Positions 18,255 to 27,165 of a stretch of 64,000 bases of DNA are shown here, piece by piece. A program made the translations under genes and the position numbers. The stretch is from contig CACZMA010000004.1 in the NCBI GenBank assembly GCA_902782125.1, positions 372,001 to 436,000 of the forward strand, read 5' to 3'. The notes under the pieces are model-generated. The model did not search any database and was not told the DNA's origin. It worked only from the letters and a program-made list of their open reading frames with translations. Position 1 is the first letter of the stretch. The number at the start of each line of letters is the position of its first letter. The stretch is from Oscillospiraceae bacterium. GTDB lineage: Bacteria; Bacillota; Clostridia; Saccharofermentanales; Saccharofermentanaceae.

Positions 18255-18494
18255 TCAACCGAACGGCCAATTCAACTGCGGAAGAAGTTCAGCACAAACA
18301 AAGACCAGGAACACGATCGAGATTACAAGCATTGCAATGCCTATCCTTATCCTGTAGGGTTTGCCCTGCTTATTGAAGTAAGCACGGATCCATCTGATCA
18401 AAAGACAAACAGACAGAACAAACATGCTGAAGGCAATAAGGATCACAAAGGCAAAAAACAGATAAAGGAAAACAGCAATAGGATCAGACGGCAT
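18255..18494 (-). CDS. Small two-helix membrane protein in the dxs-nadK gap
   Basis: 79 residues, starting at ATG 18494, seven bases after the dxs stop. Two strongly hydrophobic segments (about residues 8-32 and 50-70) are joined by a basic loop, RWIRAYFNKQGKPYRIR. The frame continues upstream inside dxs, but the codon choice there is that of a shadow frame. The position is where clostridial operons usually carry tlyA, an rRNA methyltransferase; this protein has no similarity to TlyA. A weak AAGGT precedes the start. It is not recognised as a known family. Confidence 0.6.
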   Translation of the reverse strand: MPSDPIAVFLYLFFAFVILIAFSMFVLSVCLLIRWIRAYFNKQGKPYRIRIGIAMLVISIVFLVFVCAELLPQLNWPFG

Positions 18495-18501
18495 ATATAG
18501 T

Positions 18502-20391
18502 TCAGACCTTACCGAGAGATGATTTGATCTTCCCGGCAACAGAAGCTCCGTCAAGACCTGCAGTCTTAAGCTGGTCTTCCGGAGAAGATGCCTTGATGAC
18601 AGGATCTTCAACAGCGAAGCTGACAACATTATGGTTCCAGCCGTTTCTATGAAGCTGAACATGGATATCTTCACCGACACCGCCGCTTAATATACCTTCT
18701 TCGAGAGTAAATACATCTTTGCTGCTGCCTATAAGATCAATAAGCTCCTTCGCGGGAACAGGCTTTACCATAGACAGGTTGATATGCGTTCCGGATATGC
18801 CTTCATCAGCAAGGAGAGCGCAGGCTTTCTCTGCTTCCTCGCAGATCCTGCCTATTGATATGATGACAAAATCAGATCCTCTCTGAGATGCGAGATGCGG
18901 CTTGATGCAGTCTGCAGGGTCTTCATACAAAGGTCCTTCAGCCTCAAAGGGCGAAGCTCCCCTCGGGTATCTTACGGCAACAGGACCTGTGCAGGTGTTG
19001 ACCGCATAATCAAGGCAGTTCCTGAGATCTTTGTAATCACGGGGTGCGAACAATGTCATATTGACCATTGAATTCAGATAAGACAGATCGAGAAGTCCGT
19101 GATGAGTATGTCCGTCCTGACCGACAAAGCCCGAACGGTCAAGAGCAAATACCACATGATTATTCATGAAGCAGACATCTGTGATCATCTCGTCATAAGC
19201 ACGCTGCAGGAACGATGAATAGATGGCTACGACAGGCACATAACCTGATACGGCCATTCCGCCTGCCATTGTTACGCAGTGCTCTTCGGCGATACCGCAG
19301 TCGAAGAACCTTGTGGGGAATCTCATGGAGAAATGATCAAGGCCGGTACCCTGTGCCATTGCTGCCGATATGGCAACGACCTTGGGGTTCTTCTCGGCTA
19401 TCTCCTGAAGAGCACCGGCAAAAGCCGTTGTATAGCTGCCCTTTCCGTTTTTGGTAACACCTGTCTCCAGGTCGAACGGACCTACACCGTGGTAATCGGA
19501 AGGGTTATTCTCCGCAGGGGCATATCCCTTGCCCTTCTTGGTTATAACATGCAGGAGCATCGGATCCTTGATGTCCTTGATGGCATTAAGTGCTTCTATA
19601 AGGTCAGCAGTATTGTGGCCGTCTACCGGACCGTAGTAATTGAGACCCAGGTCTTCGAACATCGACGGCTTCTTGCGGTAGAGCAGGAACCTGAAGAAAT
19701 CCTTGATGGCAAGGATTATCTTGATGATGCCGCGGCCGAACCATCCGAGCTTACGAAGGAAGCCTTCTGTGGTGCGTTTCGCGGAGATGTATCCGGAAGA
19801 TACTCTGAGCTTGGACAGATACTTGGACAGACCGCCGACATTTCTGTCGATGCTCATCTCGTTGTCGTTCAGGATAACGAGCATCCTGGTCTTGCTGTGA
19901 CCAAGGTCATTGATGGCTTCGTATGCCAGACCGCCGGTAAGCGCTCCGTCACCGATCACTGCGATGACATAGTTATCATCCTTGTTGAGGTCTCTGGCTC
20001 TTGCCATGCCGATGGCGGCAGAGATCGAAGTGGAGCTGTGACCGGTATCGAACGCATCGTAATCAGACTCGTTGATGCGCGGGAAGCCCGACACACCGCC
20101 CTTCTTGCGAAGTGTATCGAACTCGTCGAATCTACCGGTAAGAAGCTTATAGGAATAGGACTGGTGACCGACGTCAAAGACGATCTTGTCCTTTGTATAA
20201 TCGAATACGGACAGCAGGGCGACAGTCAGTTCGACCACGCCGAGATTACTAGCGAGATGTCCGCCGTTGGCAGATACAGTCTGAAGGATCTTGTCACGCA
20301 GTTCAGCGCAGAGCTCTTCCCTGTCCTTGTTTGACAGAGAAGCGATTGCCTGCGGTGTCAGATCGCTTTTGCCGAGTATCTTGTATTCCAT
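18502..20391 (-). CDS. dxs: 1-deoxy-D-xylulose-5-phosphate synthase
   Basis: 629-residue thiamine-diphosphate enzyme condensing pyruvate and glyceraldehyde 3-phosphate, the entry to the MEP isoprenoid pathway. The cofactor motif GDGALTGGLAYEAIND is near residue 147. GIAEEHCVTMAGGMA carries the catalytic Glu. RYPRGASP and other C-terminal features are normal. The ATG at 20391 overlaps the ispA stop (TGATG) and follows AGGGAGAA. The ispA-dxs order makes this the isoprenoid part of the operon. Confidence 0.96.
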   Translation of the reverse strand: MEYKILGKSDLTPQAIASLSNKDREELCAELRDKILQTVSANGGHLASNLGVVELTVALLSVFDYTKDKIVFDVGHQSYSYKLLTGRFDEFDTLRKKGGVSGFPRINESDYDAFDTGHSSTSISAAIGMARARDLNKDDNYVIAVIGDGALTGGLAYEAINDLGHSKTRMLVILNDNEMSIDRNVGGLSKYLSKLRVSSGYISAKRTTEGFLRKLGWFGRGIIKIILAIKDFFRFLLYRKKPSMFEDLGLNYYGPVDGHNTADLIEALNAIKDIKDPMLLHVITKKGKGYAPAENNPSDYHGVGPFDLETGVTKNGKGSYTTAFAGALQEIAEKNPKVVAISAAMAQGTGLDHFSMRFPTRFFDCGIAEEHCVTMAGGMAVSGYVPVVAIYSSFLQRAYDEMITDVCFMNNHVVFALDRSGFVGQDGHTHHGLLDLSYLNSMVNMTLFAPRDYKDLRNCLDYAVNTCTGPVAVRYPRGASPFEAEGPLYEDPADCIKPHLASQRGSDFVIISIGRICEEAEKACALLADEGISGTHINLSMVKPVPAKELIDLIGSSKDVFTLEEGILSGGVGEDIHVQLHRNGWNHNVVSFAVEDPVIKASSPEDQLKTAGLDGASVAGKIKSSLGKV

Positions 20392-21308
20392 CAGTTCTCC
20401 CTGCTTATCATATAGTCAGCCAGAAGCCTGTAATCTTCGGTATTATAACCCATGTCAGACAATTCTTTGAGAACTCTGATTGCTGCAGCGGTCTCATCTT
20501 CGAGGCATACCTTGGCCTGTTCAAGTCCCATAAGGGTAACAAACGTTGATTTGTCGTCTCTGGAATCCTTGCCGACACTCTTGCCTAAGACTTCTGCGGT
20601 CGAAGTTACATCGAGAAGATCATCCTTGATCTGGAATGCGAGACCCAGGTGCGCGGCAAACTGCCTTAAGAGTCTGACGGTCTTGTCTGATCCGGCCTGT
20701 TCTTCAGTCATGTTGTGCTTGAGATAACAGGGCGTAACGATCGCTGTCTCGATAAGTGCGCCTGTCTTCTTCTCCTGGAGTTCCGTAAGCAGCTCGATGG
20801 AGATCTTCTTATCCTCGGAAGCAAGATCTATGCTCTGGCCTCCCACCATGCCTTCGATACCCGCAAGCGTACACATCCTGCCGGAAGCATACGCATATCC
20901 GGGATTCTTTATCGTCTGCGCGAAAAGCCTCTCGTAAGCACTGTTCAGCAGGAGGTCTCCCGCAAGAAGCGCGATGCCTTCGCCAAACGCCTTGTGACAT
21001 GTAGGTCTGCCGCGCCTTAAGTCATCGTTGTCCATCGCAGGAAGATCGTCGTGGATGAGAGAATAAGTGTGTATCATCTCGAGCGTGGCGGCAAAATACC
21101 TTACGTCAGCCATCTCAGCATCAGAACATCCGATCATCTCGGCTGTCATCTTCATCATGAGAGGTCTGAGTCTCTTGCCTCCTCCCATAAGGCTGTACAT
21201 CGCAGCCTTGACCGTGATGTCTTCCTTCTGCTTATCGGTAAAGCAGCTCTCAAGTTCGGGAGTTATCCACTCGCCGCATTCTTCAATAAGTCTTGTAATA
21301 TCAGCCAT
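20391..21308 (-). CDS. ispA: Polyprenyl synthetase (farnesyl/geranylgeranyl diphosphate synthase)
   Basis: 305-residue trans-prenyltransferase that builds short-chain prenyl diphosphates. The first Asp-rich motif is IHDDLPAMDNDDLRRGRP (near residue 85), the second is FQIKDDLLDV (near 230), and MGGGKRLRP is near residue 40. Product length (C15 or C20) cannot be decided with confidence. The start overlaps xseB by eight bases. Confidence 0.93.
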   Translation of the reverse strand: MADITRLIEECGEWITPELESCFTDKQKEDITVKAAMYSLMGGGKRLRPLMMKMTAEMIGCSDAEMADVRYFAATLEMIHTYSLIHDDLPAMDNDDLRRGRPTCHKAFGEGIALLAGDLLLNSAYERLFAQTIKNPGYAYASGRMCTLAGIEGMVGGQSIDLASEDKKISIELLTELQEKKTGALIETAIVTPCYLKHNMTEEQAGSDKTVRLLRQFAAHLGLAFQIKDDLLDVTSTAEVLGKSVGKDSRDDKSTFVTLMGLEQAKVCLEDETAAAIRVLKELSDMGYNTEDYRLLADYMISREN

Positions 21309-21540
21309 TGTTAATCTCTTTTATCTGGTTCTGAGCTTCAGTGAGAAGCTTCTCGCAATAATCCGAAAGGAGTTTGCCCGTGCGGTACAGCTTGATGGAA
21401 TCATCCAGTGTCAGATCCTTCTCCTCACCGCCGTTTATTATCTTTCCGCTCTCAAGGCTCTTAACTACGGAAGACAGTGCCTCGAGCGCTTCTTCGTAGC
21501 TGAGTTCACCGGATTCGATCTTCTTTTCAAATTCAGCCAT
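21301..21540 (-). CDS. xseB: Exodeoxyribonuclease VII small subunit
   Basis: 79-residue XseB, which forms long helical complexes with XseA. The hallmark N-terminal FEKKIESGELSYEEALEAL is followed by acidic and basic helices and SIKLYRTGKLLSDYCEKLL. It is placed between xseA and ispA with tight spacing, the standard arrangement. Confidence 0.93.
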   Translation of the reverse strand: MAEFEKKIESGELSYEEALEALSSVVKSLESGKIINGGEEKDLTLDDSIKLYRTGKLLSDYCEKLLTEAQNQIKEINNG

Positions 21541-21543
21541 ATC

Positions 21544-22863
21544 TTAGCCTTCCTTTCTGCCAGTATCTATTATAGTGCTCTTTGCCGTTCCGTCGGCGAA
21601 AACAATCTTAACTTCCTGTCCTGCAGTAACTTTTGCTACGGAATCTATTGCATTGCCTTCTTCAGACTCCACATATGAATAACCGCGGCTTAAGACATTA
21701 TCGGGATTTACCGACTCAAGTCTTGAAGTCAGAGCATCCTGCTCAATCTTCAACCTCTCGAGCCTTTCCGGGAAAACTTCGAGCTTAAGCTTCTGCTCAT
21801 AGAGCTTTCTCTGTCTGTCCGCAAGTTCCGACGAGGGATTATGCTTCTCGAGAAGTGCGGTAAGACCGGACAGATAAGTTCTTCTGCTGTCGATGAATCC
21901 GCCGGCAAAGGCTCTGTGGTTCCTGTATGAATCTATAGTACCCTTTGACAGTCTGAGACGGGATGTGACAGCCTGCTCCATTGATGATACGAGTGCTTCT
22001 ATTCCTGCTGTCTCATCATCATATATCGGGATGACCGCATCAGCTGCCGCAGTAGGCGTCTTAACCGAGACATCTGCAACATAATCGAGAATGGTCTCAT
22101 ATGAAGAGTGTCCTACACCGCAGACAACAGGTATCGTGCAGACACTGACCCTTCTGGCGAGAGCTTCATCATTGAAGCAGATAAAATCCGTATACTTGTC
22201 TCCTCCGCCTCTTGTAATGACTATTACGTCGACACGCTTGTCAGGATCGTCCTTGACCTTCTCGAAGTAGTCAAGTCCCGCGATTATCTGCGGAGGGCAG
22301 TTCTCGCCCTGCATCCTCGCGTTGTAGATATGGATATCATAGTAATGAGATCTGCATTCGATCTCGTCAAGGAAGTCTCTGCGTCCCTCAGTGCCGTCAG
22401 AACCGGTGATGAGTCCTATCCTTCTCGGAAGAACGGGCAGTTCCTTCTTCCTGTCCTCGTCGAACAGTCCTTCCTTGGCAAGGCGCTCCTTAATCTCCTG
22501 GAACTTGAGGAGAAGATCGCCCTTACCGGTATTACGCATCTCGAAGACATCAGCCTGAAGGATGCTGATGTTCCTGTTGTATTGGAGCGATGCTTTGACA
22601 GTTACTTTATCGCCGTCCTTGGGACTAACTTCGAAGCCTGTGAATCTGCACCTGTCTTCTCTCGTATTGCATGCTAGTTTGAGGAACTTACCCTTACCGA
22701 TATCTTCCTGAAGCTGGAAGTTAATAAATACGATATCGTTCCAGGGCCTGGTCTTATAGCCTGTTATCTCACCCGTTACTTCAAACCCCAGAATATCCGG
22801 GTCATCCTGAAAGGTAACGTTATTAAGGTGACTTACGAGTTCACTCAGCGAATCGAATACCAA
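21544..22863 (-). CDS. xseA: Exodeoxyribonuclease VII large subunit, divergent active-site motif
   Basis: 439-residue large subunit of the single-strand-specific ExoVII. An OB-fold nucleic-acid-binding domain comes first (about residues 1-110), then the catalytic core with GRRDFLDEIECR, ITRGGGDKYTDF and GVGHSSYETILDYVADVSVK followed by TPTAAAD, then a coiled coil. The usual VGHExD motif reads VGHSSY: the His is kept but the following acidic residues are not. The start is TTG 22863, six bases after GGAGGAG; no ATG lies nearby. Fourteen bases separate it from nusB. Confidence 0.88.
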   Translation of the reverse strand: MVFDSLSELVSHLNNVTFQDDPDILGFEVTGEITGYKTRPWNDIVFINFQLQEDIGKGKFLKLACNTREDRCRFTGFEVSPKDGDKVTVKASLQYNRNISILQADVFEMRNTGKGDLLLKFQEIKERLAKEGLFDEDRKKELPVLPRRIGLITGSDGTEGRRDFLDEIECRSHYYDIHIYNARMQGENCPPQIIAGLDYFEKVKDDPDKRVDVIVITRGGGDKYTDFICFNDEALARRVSVCTIPVVCGVGHSSYETILDYVADVSVKTPTAAADAVIPIYDDETAGIEALVSSMEQAVTSRLRLSKGTIDSYRNHRAFAGGFIDSRRTYLSGLTALLEKHNPSSELADRQRKLYEQKLKLEVFPERLERLKIEQDALTSRLESVNPDNVLSRGYSYVESEEGNAIDSVAKVTAGQEVKIVFADGTAKSTIIDTGRKEG

Positions 22864-22877
22864 GGCGCACTCCTCCG

Positions 22878-23276
22878 TCAGAGGCTCTTCTCAAAACTGC
22901 TGAGCACTCCGTTGATGTATGCAGAGGAATTGTCGGTGCCGTACTTCTTGGAAAGCTTAACTGCTTCGTTAATGGATACGCTTACAGGGACATCTTCCAT
23001 GAAGAGTATCTCATATGCCGCTATCTCTAATACGATCCTGTCAGCCAGAGGGATCCTGTCGAGCTTCCACTTATTGAGGAAAGGCGCGATCTTCTCGTCT
23101 ATCTCGGCACGTCTGTTGATAACGCCGTATACCATGTCCACAAAATAAACGGGGTCTTCGTTGACCTCAGGATAATCTTCCTTGAACATCTCCAGCTGTC
23201 CTGCAACAGGATCAGTACGGAAAGATGCCTGGAAAAGGAACATCATTACATGTTCACGTGTCTCTATTCTGCTCAT
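22878..23276 (-). CDS. nusB: Transcription antitermination factor NusB
   Basis: 132-residue all-helical NusB that binds boxA RNA with NusE (S10) in rRNA antitermination. Typical features are the RIETREHVMMFLFQASF start, DRIPLADRIVLEIAAYEILF in the core and SVSINEAVKLSKKYGTDNS followed by YINGVL at the C-terminus. The start overlaps the upstream DUF2273 gene by four bases. Confidence 0.94.
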   Translation of the reverse strand: MSRIETREHVMMFLFQASFRTDPVAGQLEMFKEDYPEVNEDPVYFVDMVYGVINRRAEIDEKIAPFLNKWKLDRIPLADRIVLEIAAYEILFMEDVPVSVSINEAVKLSKKYGTDNSSAYINGVLSSFEKSL

Positions 23277-23509
23277 CTGAACCTCCCCGGCGGCAGGATC
23301 CTGTCAAGGAATTTCTTGAACTTGCTGGTATCCGAGAACAGGAACGAACCTACGAAGAAGCCGGCTGCGGTAAAAAGAATGATGAACAGCGTCTTGAAAA
23401 AGCCGAATATGCAGAGAAGGATTCCGGTGACAAAAAAGCAAAAAGCAAATATAACACCTGCCTTGGTGTTGCTGAGCTTCTCGAATAATTTGGACAGGAA
23501 TCTCTCCAT
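23273..23509 (-). CDS. DUF2273-like small membrane protein
   Basis: 78 residues with two adjacent hydrophobic segments (about 18-38 and 40-60) and basic ends. This is the DUF2273 type of small protein found with Asp23/AmaP genes. Its ATG overlaps the amaP stop by one base. Probably part of a membrane assembly with AmaP and Asp23 involved in envelope stress; the exact role is unknown. Confidence 0.72.
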   Translation of the reverse strand: MERFLSKLFEKLSNTKAGVIFAFCFFVTGILLCIFGFFKTLFIILFTAAGFFVGSFLFSDTSKFKKFLDRILPPGRFR

Positions 23510-24063
23510 TATCTGTTCTCAACCTTTGCCGTTGTGGCTTCAACCTTGGTGACCTTAACGAAAACGTCCTGAACAACGATACCTGTATAACGCTCGATAT
23601 CCTTCTTGACCTTCTCCTGAGCCTTAGCCATGGATGCCGGGATCTCGACGTTGGAATAGAGAACGCATGAGATGATGACCCTGATGGCGCCGTTCTTACC
23701 GGGCGTTACGCGGCATCTTGCATTCTTTATACCGACCTGAGCTGCTCTTGCACTGTTAAGCGCAATGTTCTCGATCGCGTCGGCACCGATATCCACGGAA
23801 CCTATGTCAGTCTTTCTGAGTCTGGTCCTGTTGAGTCTGCCGTATGTAATAGCATTAGTAATTGAAATGATAGATGTAACGAACAGCAGCAGGAGCACCG
23901 CAAAGTATACCCATCTGCTGATCGGTCCCGTTACAACGGATGAAAGTGGCGATAAGATATCCGCAAAGATACCGTCATCTACGAGCGCATATAAAAGTAC
24001 AACGGAAATAACCGCAATAACAACGGAATAGATGAACATCAGTACTCTGACAAATCCATTCAT
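23509..24063 (-). CDS. amaP: Alkaline shock response membrane anchor protein AmaP
   Basis: 184 residues: two N-terminal membrane helices (about residues 8-30 and 50-72), then a soluble domain related to Asp23 (SVDIGADAIENIALNSARAA, with VRVIISCVLYSNVEIPA-like strands and a KVKKDIERYTG helix). In Staphylococcus AmaP tethers Asp23 to the membrane. Here it lies directly after the Asp23 gene, overlapping it by four bases, and before the DUF2273 gene, so a three-protein membrane complex is likely. Confidence 0.82.
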   Translation of the reverse strand: MNGFVRVLMFIYSVVIAVISVVLLYALVDDGIFADILSPLSSVVTGPISRWVYFAVLLLLFVTSIISITNAITYGRLNRTRLRKTDIGSVDIGADAIENIALNSARAAQVGIKNARCRVTPGKNGAIRVIISCVLYSNVEIPASMAKAQEKVKKDIERYTGIVVQDVFVKVTKVEATTAKVENR

Positions 24064-24461
24064 TCTTCCTGTTCTCCTTTCACATCCCCGGAACTTTCAG
24101 TATCGCTTACTCCGCAGACATAAACATCCACAGTATCAACGTTCAGTCCCGTGAACTTCTCGACGTCACCCTTGACCTTCTCCTGGATGAGCCACGCCAC
24201 TTCGGGAATAATCTTGCCGTAACTGATAACGGGGTAGCATGTAATGGAAACGGTGTTGTCGTCATTCTCATCGAAAACGACCCTTACACCCTTACCTTCG
24301 TGTACTACCCCGGCCTTCTCCTTCAACGCAACAGCGAATGAAGGTACTAGCGATACAACCCCGTCTATCCTGAGCGCAGCCTCGGCGGCATACTGGGCCA
24401 CAAAGCCCTGTGTCATCGAGCGGTCGCCCTTGATAGATTCGGAATTGAAGTTACTTTCCAT
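24060..24461 (-). CDS. Asp23/Gls24 family envelope stress protein
   Basis: 133 residues of the Asp23/Gls24 family: AAEAALRIDGVVSL, GVRVVFDENDDNTVSITC and EKVKGDVEKFTGLNVDTVDV are the typical segments. The last ten residues are acidic. It is soluble and probably recruited to the membrane by AmaP. The ATG at 24461 lacks a clear ribosome site; an internal ATG at residue 16 has none either. It sits 32 bases after efp, in the efp-asp23-nusB order common in Clostridia. Confidence 0.87.
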   Translation of the reverse strand: MESNFNSESIKGDRSMTQGFVAQYAAEAALRIDGVVSLVPSFAVALKEKAGVVHEGKGVRVVFDENDDNTVSITCYPVISYGKIIPEVAWLIQEKVKGDVEKFTGLNVDTVDVYVCGVSDTESSGDVKGEQEE

Positions 24462-24492
24462 GTCAAAAATCGGTAGTCTTTAAGCTGAAGAC

Positions 24493-25050
24493 TTAAGCTC
24501 TCTCGAGATACTCTCCCGTTCTTGTATCTACTCTGATCGTCTCTCCCTGGTTAACGAAGAGAGGTACCTTAACAACAGCACCTGTCTCAAGTGTAGCATA
24601 CTTTGAAGCGTTGTTTGTAGTATCGCCTCTTACGCCGGGCTCGCACTCAGTGATAACGAGTTCAACAGTGATGGGAAGCTCAACCTGGAAGATATCACCC
24701 TTGTAGGATACAACCTTACAAACCATCTCTTCTTTGAGGAACTTGATTGAATCGCCGATCTTATCACCAGAGATCGGGATCTGCTCGTAAGATTCCTGAT
24801 CCATGAAGTAGTAGAGGTCACCCTCAGAATAGATATACTGCATATCTCTTCTTGTAAGCTGAGCCTGCTCGAACTTCTCGTTAGGGTTGAAAGAACGCTC
24901 TACGACAGAACCTGTCTTAACGTTCTTATACTTTGTACGTACGAAAGCCGCACCTTTGCCGGGCTTAACGTGCTGGAATTCAACTACCTGATAGACCTGA
25001 TTGTCCATCTCAAAACATAAACCGTTCTTGAAATCGCCTGCGCTGATCAT
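24493..25050 (-). CDS. efp: Translation elongation factor P
   Basis: 185-residue EF-P that relieves ribosome stalling at proline runs. Three beta domains are visible: KOW-like N-terminal ([20 protein letters not shown]), OB-like middle, and C-terminal with [19 protein letters not shown]. The tip loop reads [12 protein letters not shown], with Lys at the position modified in other bacteria. The ATG at 25050 follows AAGGAG. A promoter may lie in the AT-rich 25051-25120 gap after yqeG. Confidence 0.96.
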   Translation of the reverse strand: MISAGDFKNGLCFEMDNQVYQVVEFQHVKPGKGAAFVRTKYKNVKTGSVVERSFNPNEKFEQAQLTRRDMQYIYSEGDLYYFMDQESYEQIPISGDKIGDSIKFLKEEMVCKVVSYKGDIFQVELPITVELVITECEPGVRGDTTNNASKYATLETGAVVKVPLFVNQGETIRVDTRTGEYLERA

Positions 25051-25122
25051 TTTGTACTCCTTAAATTCTTAATTAGGTATAACTGACTAATTTTACTTGA
25101 AAGGTATATTTCTTGCAAGTCC

Positions 25123-25620
25123 TCAAAAATGAGCAATGGCACGGACTATCCATTCAGGTATACGCTTGAGAACTATATACCAGGCCTCTCTCTTATGGAG
25201 ACGCTCCACCATGAAAGTCCTTACTCCCGATCTGTTGCCGGCTATGACATCAGTGAAGATCTGATCGCCGACCATAATGCACTCGCCGGGAGCAGACTCC
25301 ATGAGCTCGATCGCCTTGAGAACACCTGAAGTTCCGGGCTTGCCGGCAAAAGTGACGCAAGGGATACCCAGCATCTCCGCGATTTTCGAAGACCTGCCGG
25401 ACTTGGCATTGGATACAAGGCAGCATCTGATACCGGTCTGCTCGATCATCTTCACGCACTTATAGCTGTATTCCTCGGGTTCAGTCGCACGATCGGGTCC
25501 GAGAGTGTTATCAAAATCAAGAAGAGCCGTCTTAATGCCTTCGCCTGCAAGCTCTTCCCACGGCATAACGGCCAGTGAGTCATAGAATTTCTCGGGCTTC
25601 ATCGCTCTGAATATGTTCAA
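25123..25620 (-). CDS. yqeG: YqeG-family HAD phosphatase
   Basis: 165-residue HAD subfamily IIIA phosphatase. The nucleophile motif is LLDFDNTLGP (Asp near residue 36), motif II is VSNAKSGR, and the final motif is MVGDQIFTDVIAGNRSG. Physiological substrate unknown. The start is TTG 25620, supported by GGGAGAG at the right distance; the ATG six codons later has no ribosome site. It lies 72 bases upstream of efp on the same strand and may head the long operon. Confidence 0.86.
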   Translation of the reverse strand: MNIFRAMKPEKFYDSLAVMPWEELAGEGIKTALLDFDNTLGPDRATEPEEYSYKCVKMIEQTGIRCCLVSNAKSGRSSKIAEMLGIPCVTFAGKPGTSGVLKAIELMESAPGECIMVGDQIFTDVIAGNRSGVRTFMVERLHKREAWYIVLKRIPEWIVRAIAHF

Positions 25621-25737
25621 GATATACTCTCCCGTGCGCTTACGCGCCTGATTTACTGTAATAATAATATAAAACTATAGCTAATTTGCTTGTGATATTA
25701 TATTAACGCTACAAGACAAGTCAAGGAGCACAACATT

Positions 25738-27090
25738 ATGAAAGTCACAAAGTTCGGCGGTTCATCACTCGCCAATGCATTTCAGATACAAAAGGTCTGC
25801 AACATCGTCCTCTCTGATCCTGACCGCAGGATCATGGTAGTATCCGCACCCGGTAAGCGCACGAAGGACGATACCAAGGTTACCGACCTGCTCATAGCAG
25901 TTGCCAAGGCAAGACTTGCCGGCAACGATTACTCCAAGGAGCTCGCTGCCGTTCTCACCAGATATGAAGAGATCGCTGACGAACTCAACGTGGAGAAGGT
26001 CATCCCCGGCATCGAAGAGAATCTCAAGAAGATCTGTGCCGCAGATTATACGGATGATGTTATGTATCTCGACTCGGTCAAGGCCATGGGCGAAGATTCA
26101 TGCGCAAGACTTGTCGCTTACTACCTGAACGCATCCGGTCACAAGGCAAAGTACTGTGATCCTTCCGAGTGCGGTCTCTACCTTGAGCATGATGCTGCAG
26201 GTAAGGCAGTCATCCTTCCTGAAACATACGACAATCTCGCTCACATTGCCGACGAAGAAGACACCATTGCAGTCTTCCCCGGTTTCTTCGGCTATTCCAA
26301 GAGCGGCAACATAATCACATTCTCCAGAGGCGGATCTGATATCACCGGTTCCATCCTCGCTGCCGCAGTAGGCGCAGAGGTATATGAGAACTGGACCGAT
26401 GTTGATAACGTTTTCGCGGTCAACCCGAACCTCGTTAAGAATCCGTTCCCGATCACGGAGATCACCTACGACGAGATGAGAGAGCTCTCTTATGCAGGAT
26501 TTACCGTCCTTCACGAAGAGGCCATCTTCCCTGTCTTCGTCCGCGGTATCCCGCTCAACATCAAGAACACCAACAACCCTTCCGCTAAGGGAACCTGGAT
26601 CGTCTCCAAGAGAACCCATTACGATTCTCTCGTAACAGGTATTGCGGGCGATAAGGGTTTCTGCACTGTCACCGTAGATAAGTACATGATGAACCATCAG
26701 GTCGGTTTCCTCGCGAAGCTCCTCGAGATCTTTGCAGACGAAGGAATCTCTATCGACCACATTCCTTCCGGTATCGACACGGTTACGATCGTCCTTCGCA
26801 AGAAGTACTTCACTGCCGAGAAGGAAGAGATCATCGTAAACCGCATCGAGAAGGAACTCGATGCCAAGTGCAAGGTAGACCGCGATCTCGCCATTGTCAT
26901 GATCGTCGGTGAAGCCATGGCAAATTCAGTAGGTATCATGGCAAGAGCAGCATCCGCCCTGTCTTCCGCAGGTATCAACCTCAGGATCGTCAACCAGGGT
27001 GCATCCGAGATCTCAATGATGTTCGGTGTATCGGAGTCCTACTGCTCATATGCCGTAAGAGTTCTGTACAAAGAGCTGTTCAGATATTGA
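25738..27090 (+). CDS. lysC: Aspartate kinase
   Basis: 450-residue monofunctional aspartokinase, the first step toward lysine, threonine and methionine. The start KVTKFGGSSLANA is the ATP-site motif. FSRGGSDITGSILAAAVGAEV is at about residues 200-220. Two ACT domains follow (VDKYMMNHQVGFLAKLLEIF and VGEAMANSVGIMARAASALS), the sites of feedback inhibition by amino acids. The ATG at 25738 follows AAGGAG. It is transcribed alone between oppositely oriented yqeG and the pseudophosphatase gene; asd lies at the other end of the window. Confidence 0.93.
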   Translation: MKVTKFGGSSLANAFQIQKVCNIVLSDPDRRIMVVSAPGKRTKDDTKVTDLLIAVAKARLAGNDYSKELAAVLTRYEEIADELNVEKVIPGIEENLKKICAADYTDDVMYLDSVKAMGEDSCARLVAYYLNASGHKAKYCDPSECGLYLEHDAAGKAVILPETYDNLAHIADEEDTIAVFPGFFGYSKSGNIITFSRGGSDITGSILAAAVGAEVYENWTDVDNVFAVNPNLVKNPFPITEITYDEMRELSYAGFTVLHEEAIFPVFVRGIPLNIKNTNNPSAKGTWIVSKRTHYDSLVTGIAGDKGFCTVTVDKYMMNHQVGFLAKLLEIFADEGISIDHIPSGIDTVTIVLRKKYFTAEKEEIIVNRIEKELDAKCKVDRDLAIVMIVGEAMANSVGIMARAASALSSAGINLRIVNQGASEISMMFGVSESYCSYAVRVLYKELFRY

Positions 27091-27116
27091 TATCAGGATA
27101 AATCAGTTTGAAACAA

Positions 27117-27145
27117 TAAAGGCTGCCCGCTCGGACAGCCTTTTG
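27117..27145. terminator. Bidirectional terminator between lysC and the PP2C-like gene
   Basis: GGCTG-C-CC/GG-A-CAGCC stem with one mismatch, TTTTGCATTT on the plus side and CTTTATTG on the minus side. Serves two convergent genes. Confidence 0.7.
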
Positions 27146-27165
27146 CATTTGAGTTATTGAGCGAC

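Noticed and set aside
19279..20334. Open frame of 351 codons on the plus strand inside dxs
   Set aside because: Antisense shadow of a well-conserved enzyme.
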